Of a stretch of 64,000 nt of DNA, positions 31,557-40,646 are shown piece after piece. The notes beneath the pieces were generated by a model, which saw nothing but the letters and a program-made list of their open reading frames with translations, was not told where the DNA came from and did not search any database. The stretch covers positions 1-64,000 of the forward strand of contig NZ_JACCDB010000002.1 in NCBI RefSeq assembly GCF_013432195.1, given 5' to 3'. Source of the DNA: Tepidicella baoligensis (GTDB lineage: Bacteria > Pseudomonadota > Gammaproteobacteria > Burkholderiales > Burkholderiaceae_C). A program made the translations under genes and the position numbers. The first letter of the stretch is position 1; the number at the start of each line of letters is the position of its first letter.

Positions 31557-31584
31557 ACGCTGGCCGCGCCAGCAAGGAGTTGTC

Positions 31585-31674
31585 ATGGACCCCGATCCCA
31601 GTTGTCACATACCCGATCGCTTCACCCTCAATCCTTTCAGTTTGACGGCTCAACGCCCACCATCCCACGCCTGA
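31585..31674 (+). CDS. Putative MgtL-like leader peptide upstream of mgtE, 29 aa
   Basis: A 29-codon frame begins with ATG 31585, five bases after a strong ribosome-binding site AAGGAG (31574-31579). It ends with TGA 48 bases before mgtE. The peptide starts MDPDPSCHIP and has six prolines and three Asp. Enterobacterial MgtL, the leader peptide controlling the Mg2+ transporter gene mgtA, starts MEPDPTPLP. Its acidic/proline start destabilises translating ribosomes when Mg2+ is low. The match in sequence, size and position before a Mg2+ transporter gene suggests the same logic. Function here is inferred. Confidence 0.6.
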   Translation: MDPDPSCHIPDRFTLNPFSLTAQRPPSHA

Positions 31675-31690
31675 CCATGGCCACATGGGA

Positions 31691-31715
31691 TCTGGTGGAT
31701 GCTGGAGCCACCGGA
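31691..31715 (+). promoter_or_regulatory. Hairpin covering the mgtE ribosome-binding site
   Basis: The arm tctggtgg (31691-31698) can pair with ccaccgga (31708-31715), eight pairs including one G-U. The right arm includes the first bases of the mgtE ribosome-binding site GGAG (31713-31716). Formation would reduce mgtE translation. It begins 16 bases after the leader-ORF stop. Confidence 0.45.
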
Positions 31716-31722
31716 GACGCCC

Positions 31723-33096
31723 ATGAACCGCGAAGACCTGAAGCTCACCCTGGCCGCGCTGCGCCGTTCGCTCGACGGCAAGGCCTTCACCCAACTGGTC
31801 CACCGCACCCCTGCGGCCGACGTTGCCGACGAACTCGAAACCCTACCCGTGGCCGATGTGGCCGCCCTGCTGCAGACCCTCCCGGCGACCGACCGTACCG
31901 AACTCTTCTCGCACCTGCCGGAGCGTTTGCAGGACGCCCTGCTGCCCGCCCTGCCCCGGCCAGTGGTGGTGCAACTGTTCGAGACCCTGCCCTCCGACGA
32001 CCGCGCAGACCTGTTCAACCGCCTGAGCGAGGACGCCCAGGCCCAGCTCCTGCCCGCCCTGGCCCAGGTCGAGCGGGAAGACATCCTGCGGTTGGCCGCC
32101 TACCCCGAAGGCTCGGTAGGTTCAGCCGTCACCTCCGACTACGTGGCCGTCACGGCCGACATGACGTCCCGGGCGGCGCTGGACCTCATCCGCGCCACCG
32201 CACCCGATAAAGAGACCATTTACGTCATCTACGTCCTCAACGCCGAACGCCAGTTGCTCGGCACACTGTCGCTGCGCGACCTGGTGCTGTGCCCCCCTGA
32301 AAGCCGCATTGGCGACCTGATGCGCAAGGAACCCGTGTTCGCCAAGGCCAAATGGCCGCGGGCGCAAGCGGCCGAGCTGATCCGCCGCTACGATCTGTTG
32401 GCCCTGCCCGTCATCAATGGCGGCAACCGCATGATCGGCATCGTCACCGTGGACGACGCCATGGACATCGAAAAGGAGCAGGACGCCACCCAGCTGGCCC
32501 GCTTCGGGGGCACCGCCATCATGGGCGGACCGGACCTGAACATCCGCGAATCCTCGATTGGCCAGATGTACAAGACCCGGGTGTTCTGGCTGGCCATGCT
32601 GACCTGCTTCGGTGTCATCACCAGCACCTTCATCGCCGGACAGGAGGCGATCCTGGCCGAAGTCATCGTTCTGGCCGCCTTCATCGCCCCGATCATCGAC
32701 ATGGGCGGCAACACCGGCAGCCAGTCGGCCACACTGGTGATCCGGGCGATGGCCATTGGAGACGTGAAGCTCAAGTGGCGCGACATCTGGTTCGTGGTCA
32801 AGCGCGAAATCCCCGTTGCGCTGGGCCTGGGCGTGACCATCGCCATCCTGGAGGCCATCCTGGCCTATGTCAGCAAGGGTGTGGGTTTTGAGGTGCTGCT
32901 GGTGGTGGGCCTGACCATGCTCATCGTCACCGTGCTGGGCGGCGTCATCGGAGCCTTGCTGCCGTTTGCCGCCCGGCGCATGGGCACCGATCCGGCCACC
33001 CTCAGCTCCCCCATGATCACATCGATCATGGACTTGCTGGGGGTATTCATCTACTTTTACATCGCCTACTTGTTCCTCGGCCACCTGATCGGCTGA
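31723..33096 (+). CDS. mgtE: Magnesium transporter MgtE
   Basis: Mg2+-selective channel gated by its own cytoplasmic Mg2+ sensor. The 457-residue product has the helical MgtE N domain (about residues 5-130), two CBS domains (about 135-255), a connecting helix, and five transmembrane helices. The pore motif is DMGGNTGSQSATLVIRA, with GTDPATLSSPMITSIMD in the last part. The start at 31723 follows GGAG. An upstream in-frame ATG at 31699 would add MLEPPETP, another Glu/Pro-rich start. A leader ORF and hairpins upstream suggest regulated expression. Confidence 0.95.
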   Translation: MNREDLKLTLAALRRSLDGKAFTQLVHRTPAADVADELETLPVADVAALLQTLPATDRTELFSHLPERLQDALLPALPRPVVVQLFETLPSDDRADLFNRLSEDAQAQLLPALAQVEREDILRLAAYPEGSVGSAVTSDYVAVTADMTSRAALDLIRATAPDKETIYVIYVLNAERQLLGTLSLRDLVLCPPESRIGDLMRKEPVFAKAKWPRAQAAELIRRYDLLALPVINGGNRMIGIVTVDDAMDIEKEQDATQLARFGGTAIMGGPDLNIRESSIGQMYKTRVFWLAMLTCFGVITSTFIAGQEAILAEVIVLAAFIAPIIDMGGNTGSQSATLVIRAMAIGDVKLKWRDIWFVVKREIPVALGLGVTIAILEAILAYVSKGVGFEVLLVVGLTMLIVTVLGGVIGALLPFAARRMGTDPATLSSPMITSIMDLLGVFIYFYIAYLFLGHLIG

Positions 33097-33106
33097 GCAA
33101 CAGGCT

Positions 33107-35743
33107 TCAAACCCGCTCGCCCACCCAGTGGGCGACGGACTCCAGCGCCAGCGGCAAAGCGTTGGGGTTGTTGCCGCCCGCCATGGCCATGTCGGGCTTG
33201 CCACCGCCTTTGCCGCCCACATGGTGGGCAACGAAATTCACCAGCTCGCCAGCCTTGACCTTGCCCACCGTGTCGGGCGTCACGCCCGCAGCGAGTTGCA
33301 CCTTGCTCCCATCGACCGCAGCGAGCACGATGACGGCGGTCTTGAGCTTGTCCTTGAGCTTGTCCATGGTCTCGCGCAGTGCCTTGGCGTCGGCGCCTTC
33401 CAGTCGCGCGGCCAACACCTTCACACCCTTGACATCCACGGCTTGGTTCATCAGCTCGTCGCCCTGTACGGCTGCCAGCTTGCCTTTGAGCGCGGCCATT
33501 TCCTTTTCCAGCTCGCGTATCTGTTCCAGCAAACTGCCCACGCGCGCAGGCACGTCGCCAGGAGCCACCTTCAGTGTGCCGGCCACGCCACCCAGGGTGG
33601 CTTCCATGTTTTGCACGTAGCGCAGGGCGGTCAGGCCGGTCGTGGCCTCGATACGACGCACACCGGCCGCCACGCCGCCTTCGGCGGTGATGGTGAAAAA
33701 GCCGATGTCCCCCGTGCGCGCCACGTGGGTGCCGCCGCAGAGCTCGCGGCTGGTGCCGATGTCGAGCACGCGCACGGTGTCACCGTACTTTTCGCCAAAC
33801 AGCATCATGGCACCCGTGGCTTTGGCAGACTCGATATCCATCACCCGAGCCTGGGTGGGCACGTTGTCGATGATCTCGGCATTGACGCGGATTTCGATCT
33901 CGCGGATCTGTGCGTCGGTCAGCGGGGCGTTGTGGGTGAAGTCGAAGCGCGTTTTTTCGGCATCCACCAGGGAGCCTTTCTGCTGCACGTGCTCGCCGAG
34001 CACTTCGCGCAAGGCCTTGTGCATGAGGTGGGTGACCGAGTGGTTGCGCATGGTGGCGGCGCGAAGGGCCATGTCCACCCGGGCGTCCACGTGGTCGCCC
34101 ACGGCCAGGGTACCGGTTTCCAGCACGCCGTGGTGGCCGAATACGTCGGCTTTGATCTTCTGGGTGTCTTCCACCCGGAAGCGGGCGGAGCCGCTGATCA
34201 GCGTCCCCTGGTCGCCCACCTGGCCGCCGCTTTCGGCATAGAAGGGCGTCGTGTCCAACACCACCACGCCAGCCTGGCCGTGTTTGAGTTCGGCCACCGG
34301 GGTGCCATCCATGTAGAGGGCCACCACCTTGGCCTGGACTTGCAATTGCTCATAGCCCACGAAGGTGTTGTCTGGGCCATGGTAGTCGAGCACCTTGTCC
34401 ATTTTGAACTTGCCGGCAGCGCGGCCCTGCGCCTTCTGGCGCTCCATGGCGGCCTCGAAGCCGGCCGTGTCCACCGTGACGCCTCGCTCGCGGCACACGT
34501 CGTTGGTCAGGTCCAGCGGAAAGCCGTAGGTGTCGTGCAGCTTGAAGGCCACCTCACCGGACAGCACCTGCTCGCCGTTGCTCAGCGCGGCGTCCAGAAT
34601 GTCCATGCCGTGGGCCAGCGTCTCGTAGAAGCGCTCTTCCTCGGTCTTGAGCACCTCGGCGATGCGCTGGGCCTGGGCCGCCAGGTGGGGATAGGCCTCG
34701 CCCATCTGGGCCACCAGGTCAGGCACCAGTTTGTGGAAGAACGGTGCCTTGCACCCGAGCTTGTAGCCGTGACGGATGGCGCGGCGCACGATGCGACGCT
34801 GCACGTAGCCCCGGCCTTCGTTGCTGGGGATCACGCCGTCGGCCACCAGGAAGGCGGTGGCCCGCAGGTGGTCGGCGATCACGCGCAGGCTGGGGCTGTG
34901 CAGATCGGCGCACCCGGTTTCGCGCGCGGCGGCAGCGATGAGCTTCTGGAACAAATCGATTTCGTAGTTGCTGTGCACACCTTGCAAGATGGCGGCCAGA
35001 CGCTCCAGGCCCATGCCGGTGTCCACACAGGGGGCGGGCAGCGGGGTGACGGAGCCGTCTTCGTGCATCTCGTACTGCATGAACACGTTGTTCCAGATCT
35101 CGATGAAGCGGTCGCCATCTTCTTCGGGGCTGCCCGGGGGGCCGCCGGGGATGTGCGGACCGTGGTCGTAGAAGATTTCGCTGCACGGGCCACAGGGACC
35201 GGTGTCGGCCATCATCCAGAAGTTGTCGCTCTTGTAGCGGCCGCCCTTGTTGTCGCCGACGCGGATCACGCGCTCGGGCGGCAGGCCGATTTCTTTCGTC
35301 CAGATGTCGTAAGCCTCGTCGTCTTCGGCATACACCGTGGCGAGCAGGCGCTCTGCAGGCAGCTTGTAGACTTCGGTCAGCAGTTCCCAGGCCCATTTCA
35401 GGCTTTCGCGTTTGAAGTAGTCGCCAAAAGACCAGTTGCCCAGCATTTCGAAGAAGGTGTGGTGGCGCGCGGTGTAGCCGACGTTCTCCAGGTCGTTGTG
35501 CTTGCCACCGGCACGCAGGCAGGCCTGCACGGATGCGGCGCGCACGTAGCTGCGCTTGTCGGTACCCAGAAACACGTCCTTGAACTGCACCATGCCCGAG
35601 TTGGTGAACATCAGCGTGGGGTCGTTGCTCGGCACCAGCGGGCTGGACGCCACGACCGTGTGGCCGCGCTCGGCGAAGAAGTCCAAAAAGGTCTTGCGGA
35701 TCTCGGCCACGGTGGCCACGGGCGTCGAGGTAGGCTGGGTCAT
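33107..35743 (-). CDS. alaS: Alanyl-tRNA synthetase
   Basis: Class II synthetase charging tRNA-Ala. The 878-residue length is typical. It contains the class II core ([20 protein letters not shown], motif 2 region around [20 protein letters not shown]), the editing domain zinc ligands (HSVTHLMH and CGGTH in [15 protein letters not shown]) and the C-terminal C-Ala domain ending with the [15 protein letters not shown] signature. It is convergent with mgtE, 10 bp apart, and lies downstream of the nitronate monooxygenase gene on the same strand. Confidence 0.97.
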   Translation of the reverse strand: MTQPTSTPVATVAEIRKTFLDFFAERGHTVVASSPLVPSNDPTLMFTNSGMVQFKDVFLGTDKRSYVRAASVQACLRAGGKHNDLENVGYTARHHTFFEMLGNWSFGDYFKRESLKWAWELLTEVYKLPAERLLATVYAEDDEAYDIWTKEIGLPPERVIRVGDNKGGRYKSDNFWMMADTGPCGPCSEIFYDHGPHIPGGPPGSPEEDGDRFIEIWNNVFMQYEMHEDGSVTPLPAPCVDTGMGLERLAAILQGVHSNYEIDLFQKLIAAAARETGCADLHSPSLRVIADHLRATAFLVADGVIPSNEGRGYVQRRIVRRAIRHGYKLGCKAPFFHKLVPDLVAQMGEAYPHLAAQAQRIAEVLKTEEERFYETLAHGMDILDAALSNGEQVLSGEVAFKLHDTYGFPLDLTNDVCRERGVTVDTAGFEAAMERQKAQGRAAGKFKMDKVLDYHGPDNTFVGYEQLQVQAKVVALYMDGTPVAELKHGQAGVVVLDTTPFYAESGGQVGDQGTLISGSARFRVEDTQKIKADVFGHHGVLETGTLAVGDHVDARVDMALRAATMRNHSVTHLMHKALREVLGEHVQQKGSLVDAEKTRFDFTHNAPLTDAQIREIEIRVNAEIIDNVPTQARVMDIESAKATGAMMLFGEKYGDTVRVLDIGTSRELCGGTHVARTGDIGFFTITAEGGVAAGVRRIEATTGLTALRYVQNMEATLGGVAGTLKVAPGDVPARVGSLLEQIRELEKEMAALKGKLAAVQGDELMNQAVDVKGVKVLAARLEGADAKALRETMDKLKDKLKTAVIVLAAVDGSKVQLAAGVTPDTVGKVKAGELVNFVAHHVGGKGGGKPDMAMAGGNNPNALPLALESVAHWVGERV

Positions 35744-35765
35744 GATGGGTGTCGCGGATCGATAG

Positions 35766-35781
35766 GCTGGCGCAAGCCAGC
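35766..35781. other. GNRA-loop hairpin in the alaS leader
   Basis: The perfect stem gctggc/gccagc closes on the GNRA tetraloop gcaa as read on the + strand. It lies between the nitronate monooxygenase stop and the alaS start. On the minus strand no T-run follows, so it is not a convincing terminator for the upstream gene. Confidence 0.4.
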
Positions 35782-35793
35782 AAACCTTTTATT

Positions 35794-36894
35794 TTAGGCG
35801 GTTGGGGCTTGTGCGCGCTCCCATGCGGCCCAAGCCGCTTCGCCCAGCCGTCGCGTCAGCTCGGCTGCCGCCAGTGGCTCACACAGTGGCGCCGCCTGCC
35901 CGGCCCAGAGGGGGGTGCAATCGTCGAGCCCCGCGGCCTCTGCGGCAGCCCGCACGGGCGCCATCGCCCAGCCGGCCAGCGGAAATGCCGGAGCGCGTGC
36001 ACTCAGGCAGGTCGCGCCATCGCCCAACTCGCGCATGGCGCGGTTCACAATGCCACGCGCTGGCCGGCCGGTGAACACATTGGTGAGCGCCGTGTGCCCC
36101 GCGCGCGAGGACTGCAACGCCGCCCGGTGCAAGGGGTGAGTCTGGGCCTCGGGGCTCAGCAGATAGGCCGTACCCACTTGCACCCCGGCCGCGCCCAAGG
36201 CCATGGCGGCACGCACCCCCTGCGGGTCGGCAATACCCCCGGCCGCCAACACGGGCACCTGCACCGCACGGACGATCTGCGGCAGCAGTGCCATCAAGCC
36301 GGATTGGGTGGTCACGTCAGCCGTGAGGAACATGCCCCGGTGCCCGCCCGCCTCCAGACCCTGTGCGACGATCACGTCCACGCCGTTGCGCTCCAGCCAG
36401 CGGGCTTCGTCCACAGTGGTGGCGCTGCTCCACACTTGGGCGCCCCAGGCCTTGATCTCGGCCACCAGGGCCGGGGCCGGCAAGCCGAAATGAAAGCTCA
36501 CCACTGGCGGACGGAACGGGCGGATCACCTCCAGCGCCTCGGGGCTGAAGGGGGCCCGGCCCGCCACCGCCTGCCCGACAGGCAGCACGGCGCCGAACCG
36601 ATCGGCCAAAGGCCGCAAGGCATCGAGCCAGGCCGCCTCACGCACCGGGTCGTGTGGCGGCGGGGTGTGACAGAAGAAATTCACATTCCATGGCCCCTGG
36701 GCCTGGCGGCTCAGAAGGTCCAGCTCCTGGCGCAGGGCGTCGAGTGACAGCGTGGCCGCCGGGAGCGACCCCAACCCTCCGGCGCCACAGACTGCCAACG
36801 CCAGCGCACTGCCTTGCGAGCCGGCCATGGGCGCCTGGACCACGGGCAGGCGCAGTCCGAGTTTGTTCATCCAGCAAGAGGGCTTGGCATTCAT
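35794..36894 (-). CDS. Nitronate monooxygenase (FabK/2-nitropropane dioxygenase family)
   Basis: FMN-dependent TIM-barrel enzyme that detoxifies alkyl nitronates. The 366-residue product shows PVVQAPMAGSQGSALALAV at the start, DVIVAQGLEAGGHRGMF with the catalytic His, and VPVLAAGGIADPQGVRAAMALGA. I choose ATG 36894, which has CACAAT (36906-36901) six bases upstream; ATG 36870 (MNKLGLRLP) is the alternative. Much longer in-frame extensions run through the divergent folA gene and are rejected. Confidence 0.88.
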   Translation of the reverse strand: MNAKPSCWMNKLGLRLPVVQAPMAGSQGSALALAVCGAGGLGSLPAATLSLDALRQELDLLSRQAQGPWNVNFFCHTPPPHDPVREAAWLDALRPLADRFGAVLPVGQAVAGRAPFSPEALEVIRPFRPPVVSFHFGLPAPALVAEIKAWGAQVWSSATTVDEARWLERNGVDVIVAQGLEAGGHRGMFLTADVTTQSGLMALLPQIVRAVQVPVLAAGGIADPQGVRAAMALGAAGVQVGTAYLLSPEAQTHPLHRAALQSSRAGHTALTNVFTGRPARGIVNRAMRELGDGATCLSARAPAFPLAGWAMAPVRAAAEAAGLDDCTPLWAGQAAPLCEPLAAAELTRRLGEAAWAAWERAQAPTA

Positions 36895-36946
36895 GCGTCT
36901 ATTGTGCCGGCTGTGCCGCCGATCGGCCCTGTTATGCTTGTCGCCC

Positions 36947-37453
36947 ATGCGGATCAATCTCATCTTCGCGCGGGCGCAGAATGGCGTGATCGGGAAAGGC
37001 AACGCCATGCCCTGGCACCTGCCGGAGGATCTGGCCCATTTCAAGCGGCACACCCTAGGTTGCCCGGTCATCATGGGCCGGACAACCTGGTATTCGCTGC
37101 CCGAACGTTTTCGGCCGCTGCCCGGTCGGCTGAACCTCGTCCTCACACGCGACGCCGACACCGCCGCTCGGCTGCGCAGCGAAGGGGCGCTGCCCATGTC
37201 CGGCCTGCACGAAGCGCTGGCCCACTGCGCCGCCCTGCCGGAGCAGCCCGAGGAGGTCTGGATCATGGGCGGTGCGCAGGTTTATGGTCAGGCCGAACCG
37301 CTGGCCCAACGCGCAGTGGTGACGGAAATTGACCAGGTCTTCGAAGGTGACGCCTACGCCCCCTCGCTGGGGGCCGGCTGGCGGGAAACCCATCGCGAAG
37401 CCCACCAGTCTGACGCAGGCTACGGCTACGCCTTCGTCACCTACGAGCGCTGA
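36947..37453 (+). CDS. folA: Dihydrofolate reductase
   Basis: Reduces dihydrofolate with NADPH. The 168-residue product has the family start MRINLIFARAQNGVIGKGNA, the substrate site MPWHLPEDLAHFKRHT, and the NADPH contacts PVIMGRTTWYSLP and VWIMGGAQVYGQ. TATGCT (36933-36938) lies eight bases before the ATG. thyA, often beside folA, is not in this window. Confidence 0.96.
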   Translation: MRINLIFARAQNGVIGKGNAMPWHLPEDLAHFKRHTLGCPVIMGRTTWYSLPERFRPLPGRLNLVLTRDADTAARLRSEGALPMSGLHEALAHCAALPEQPEEVWIMGGAQVYGQAEPLAQRAVVTEIDQVFEGDAYAPSLGAGWRETHREAHQSDAGYGYAFVTYER

Positions 37454-37460
37454 ACACCCG

Positions 37461-38585
37461 ATGTCGCCTGCCGCGCAGCGTCCCGTCTCATGGGTCGTCC
37501 TGGCGAATCACCGGGTGCGTGCCGCCACCTTCGCCGCCATTTTCCTCGTCATCGCCTCCCACCTGTACGAGCGCCCACAGGGCGGTCTGGTCTGGGCGCT
37601 GTTGACTCTGCATTTATGGGTCTATCCGCACCTGCTTTATGCGTTTGCGAACCGGTCGGACAAGCCATTGAAAGTGGAGTATCTGGCCCTGTTGCTCGAA
37701 CCGGCGCTCATGGGGGCGTGGGCGGCGTGGCTCGGTTTTCCACTGTGGATCGCTTTTCCGGTGTTCCTGGGCTCGCTGATCAGCATCTCCTTGTACCAAG
37801 GGCCCCGCGGCACCGCAGGGGCGGCACTGAGCTTCGGGGCTGGCGCCCTCACCGTCATCGCGCTCCACGGCTTCACTTTCGCCCCCGATACCCGTCTCCT
37901 GACTTCCGCGCTGGCGATGTCGTCGCTGGGCATCTACCTGCTGCTGGTGGCCGAGGCTGCGCGCCAGCGTGGACTCAAGTTGCGCCATGCACGCGAGGCA
38001 CTGCGCGAGAAGGAGCAGGCCCTGCAACGGCAGCTCCAGGCCAACCAGTCACTGCAACAGCAACTGCTGGAACAAGCCAACCGCGACGCCCTCACCGGCC
38101 TGTTCAATCGCCGCTATCTGGACGCGACCATCCTGCGCGAGCTGGCGCGCAGCCAACGTGAAAGCCAGCCGCTGAGCCTGCTGATCATGGACATCGATCA
38201 CTTCAAACAGGTGAACGACCGCCACGGCCACCAGGCAGGCGACGAAGTGCTGCGGCAAGTGGCCCAGGCTCTGGCCGCCGGGGCCCGCCAGTCGGACGTG
38301 GTGTGTCGGTACGGCGGGGAGGAATACCTGGTGCTGCTGCCCAACGTGACGTGCCACACGGCCCAGGTCCGTGCCGAGGCATACCGGGCCGATGTGCAAA
38401 CATTGCCCATCCCCTTCGGCCCCGAGATCCTCCACGTCACCATCTCCATCGGCGTGGCCACCTTCCCCCAGCACGGCCAGACCGCCCAGGCGCTGATCCA
38501 GCAGGCGGACGCGGCCCTCTATCAGGCCAAGCAGCTTGGCCGCAACCGGGTGGCGGCCCAGAATCAGGCTGGCGGCTTGAGGTAA
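37461..38585 (+). CDS. MASE2-domain diguanylate cyclase
   Basis: Synthesises c-di-GMP from two GTP. The 374-residue protein has an N-terminal MASE2 membrane sensor (about residues 5-165, five to six transmembrane segments, LANHRVRAATFAAIFLVIAS), a coiled-coil linker (about 170-205) and a GGDEF domain. The active motif is GGEEY (intact), with an RxxD inhibitory site (RQSD) five residues upstream, so feedback inhibition by product is expected. It starts 7 bp after folA. Its 3' end overlaps the convergent membrane protein gene by 22 bp. Confidence 0.93.
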   Translation: MSPAAQRPVSWVVLANHRVRAATFAAIFLVIASHLYERPQGGLVWALLTLHLWVYPHLLYAFANRSDKPLKVEYLALLLEPALMGAWAAWLGFPLWIAFPVFLGSLISISLYQGPRGTAGAALSFGAGALTVIALHGFTFAPDTRLLTSALAMSSLGIYLLLVAEAARQRGLKLRHAREALREKEQALQRQLQANQSLQQQLLEQANRDALTGLFNRRYLDATILRELARSQRESQPLSLLIMDIDHFKQVNDRHGHQAGDEVLRQVAQALAAGARQSDVVCRYGGEEYLVLLPNVTCHTAQVRAEAYRADVQTLPIPFGPEILHVTISIGVATFPQHGQTAQALIQQADAALYQAKQLGRNRVAAQNQAGGLR

Positions 38586-39205
38586 CGCGCATCCGACCAG
38601 GTGGCCAGCCACTGCGGGGCGAAGGCCACGAACACCGCCGCGAACAGGCCGGTGAGGAAAGCATCGCCCCAGGCCATGAGCCAACGGGCCACCAGCGCTT
38701 CATGCAGCGTGTTGCCACCCAACAGGTGGTGGATGACCTCGTACAAGGCACCGGCCACGAACACCGCGACGGCCGTCCCCAGAAAGGCCCGCCCCAGGGT
38801 GTAAATGAACAGGTTGGGCGGTAACCAGCGGCGCAACGCCGCTCCGATGACCAGGGCCAGGGTCGCAGGTACCAGCCCGACCCAGGTCCACTGCGTGAGG
38901 ACGCTGGCGACCGGCTGGCTACCGATGAGCCAGACCAGCGCGGCCACCCCTGCCAGCAAAGGCACTGCCAGGGGCCAGCCCAGCATCAGCACCAGCAAGC
39001 ACGCTCCCGACAGTTGCACCTGCAAGCCCTGGGGCAGCTTCTGCGGCAGCAGCCACATCCAGGGCAGCAGGGCCAGGGCGGCCAGGGCGGGCGTGAGCAA
39101 GGGGCCGTTGAGCATGCGCCAGGGGCGCATCCACAGCGCCAGCCCCAGCGCCAAGGCCCCCATGCCAGCCTCCAGCACGGTCATCAAGGGCGAAGGGGTC
39201 GTCAT
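38564..39205 (-). CDS. Integral membrane protein, CbiM/COG3235-like
   Basis: The 213-residue protein consists of about six to seven transmembrane segments with NGPLLTPALAALALLPW near the start and NLFIYTLGRAFLGTAVAVFV in the middle. It resembles the uncharacterised predicted membrane proteins related to CbiM-type energy-coupling permeases. No ATPase or T-component gene is nearby, so a transport role is only a suggestion. It is 9 bp upstream of ffh on the same strand. Confidence 0.6.
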   Translation of the reverse strand: MTTPSPLMTVLEAGMGALALGLALWMRPWRMLNGPLLTPALAALALLPWMWLLPQKLPQGLQVQLSGACLLVLMLGWPLAVPLLAGVAALVWLIGSQPVASVLTQWTWVGLVPATLALVIGAALRRWLPPNLFIYTLGRAFLGTAVAVFVAGALYEVIHHLLGGNTLHEALVARWLMAWGDAFLTGLFAAVFVAFAPQWLATWSDARYLKPPA

Positions 39206-39214
39206 GGGATGGGT

Positions 39215-40588
39215 TCACATGCCGGGGAGCCTGGGCATACCCAAGCCCTTCACGCCGCCGAGCTTCTTCATCATCTTCATCAGACCGCCGCCTTTCATCT
39301 TCTTCATCATGGCCTGCATCTGCTCGAATTCCTTGAGCAGGCGGTTGACCTCCTGCACATGCACGCCGGCACCGGCGGCGATGCGGCGCTTGCGCGAGGC
39401 CTTGATGATCTCGGGCTTGCGACGTTCCTGCGGCGTCATGGCGCAGATGATGCCCTCCTTGCGCTTGATGTCCTTTTCGGCGCGGCTCAGGTCGTTTTCG
39501 GTGGCCTTGGCGGTCATCTGGCTGGGCAATTTGTCCATCAAGCTGGACAGGCCGCCCATCTTCTTCATCTGGCGGATCTGCTCCAGGAAGTCCTCCAGGT
39601 TGAAGCCTTCACCGCTTTTGACCTTGGCGGCCAGCTTCTGGGCCTGCGCCATGTCCACACCCGCAGTGACTTGCTCCACCAGCGCCACGATGTCGCCCAT
39701 GCCCAGAATGCGGCCGGCGTGCCGTTCGGCGTCGAACACCTCCAGACCGTCGATCTTCTCGCTGACACCAGCGAACTTGATGGGCGCCCCCGTGACGGTG
39801 CGCACCGACAGCGCCGCCCCGCCGCGTGAATCGCCGTCCGTCTTGGTCAGCACAATCCCGGTGAGGGGCAACGCCTCCTTGAAGGCCTTGGCGGTGTTGA
39901 CCGCGTCCTGGCCCTGCATGGCGTCCACCACAAAGAGCGTTTCCACCGGGTTGAGCGCGGCGTGTAACTGCTGGATCTCGGCCATCAAGACCTCGTCAAT
40001 GGCCAGACGGCCGGCCGTATCCACCAGCAGCACGTCGAAATAGTGCTTCTTGGCATAGTCCAGCGCGGCGCGGGCAATGTCCAGCGGCTTCTGGTCGGGC
40101 GTGCTGGGGAACCATTCGGCCCCGGCCTGCTTGGTCACGGTCTTGAGCTGCTCGATGGCTGCCGGGCGGTACACGTCACCGGAGACCGTCAGCACCTTCT
40201 TTTTGCGCTTGTCGATCAGCAGCTTGGCCAGCTTGGCGGTGGTGGTGGTTTTACCGGCGCCCTGCAGGCCGGCCATCAGAATGACCGCTGGCGGCTGGGC
40301 GGCGAGGTTGATCTCACTCACCCCTTCGCCCATGGTGGCGGCCAGCTCCTTGTGGATGATGCCCACCAGTGCTTGCCCTGGCGTGAGCGAGCCCACCACT
40401 TCCTGGCCGAGTGCCTTGTCCTTGACGCGGGCGATGAAGTCGCGCACCACGGGCAATGCCACGTCGGCCTCCAGCAGCGCCATGCGGACCTCACGCAGCA
40501 TGTCGGTGACGTTGCTTTCGGTGATGCGCGCCTGGCCGCGCATTTCCTTGACCAGGCGTGACAGTTTTTCAGTAAGGGCGGAGGCCAT
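39215..40588 (-). CDS. ffh: Signal recognition particle protein Ffh
   Basis: GTPase that binds signal sequences with 4.5S RNA for cotranslational membrane targeting. The 457-residue product has the N domain, the G domain (GLQGAGKTTTTAKLAKLL, DTAGRLAIDE, TKTDGDSRGGAAL) and a Met-rich M domain ending in MQAMMKKMKGGGLMKMMKK. The start at 40588 has TACAAA (40601-40596) seven bases upstream. It is divergent from the ccsA-like gene. Confidence 0.97.
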   Translation of the reverse strand: MASALTEKLSRLVKEMRGQARITESNVTDMLREVRMALLEADVALPVVRDFIARVKDKALGQEVVGSLTPGQALVGIIHKELAATMGEGVSEINLAAQPPAVILMAGLQGAGKTTTTAKLAKLLIDKRKKKVLTVSGDVYRPAAIEQLKTVTKQAGAEWFPSTPDQKPLDIARAALDYAKKHYFDVLLVDTAGRLAIDEVLMAEIQQLHAALNPVETLFVVDAMQGQDAVNTAKAFKEALPLTGIVLTKTDGDSRGGAALSVRTVTGAPIKFAGVSEKIDGLEVFDAERHAGRILGMGDIVALVEQVTAGVDMAQAQKLAAKVKSGEGFNLEDFLEQIRQMKKMGGLSSLMDKLPSQMTAKATENDLSRAEKDIKRKEGIICAMTPQERRKPEIIKASRKRRIAAGAGVHVQEVNRLLKEFEQMQAMMKKMKGGGLMKMMKKLGGVKGLGMPRLPGM

Positions 40589-40646
40589 GCGGTGCTTTGT
40601 ATGGGTGGGTACGTCAACCGGCCCGGCTGGCCGTTAAACTCTGGGG

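Larger units (their letters stand above)
31264..31584 (+). promoter_or_regulatory. Structured 5' leader region of mgtE
   Basis: About 320 nt hold no long gene but several stable hairpins: cgaccg-gaa-cggtcg (31356-31370), gcggcgt/acgccgc (31413-31435) and the alternative pair at 31526-31556. I see no conserved core of the known Mg2+ or Mn2+ riboswitch classes (M-box, yybP-ykoY). The region leads into a short translated leader ORF. Confidence 0.5.

Noticed and set aside
31264-31584. Known metal riboswitch (M-box or yybP-ykoY) before mgtE
   Set aside because: The conserved core sequences of both classes are absent on the + strand.
33128-35797. 889-codon + strand frame opposite alaS
   Set aside because: Mirrors alaS exactly and has the same antisense composition; no ribosome-binding site.
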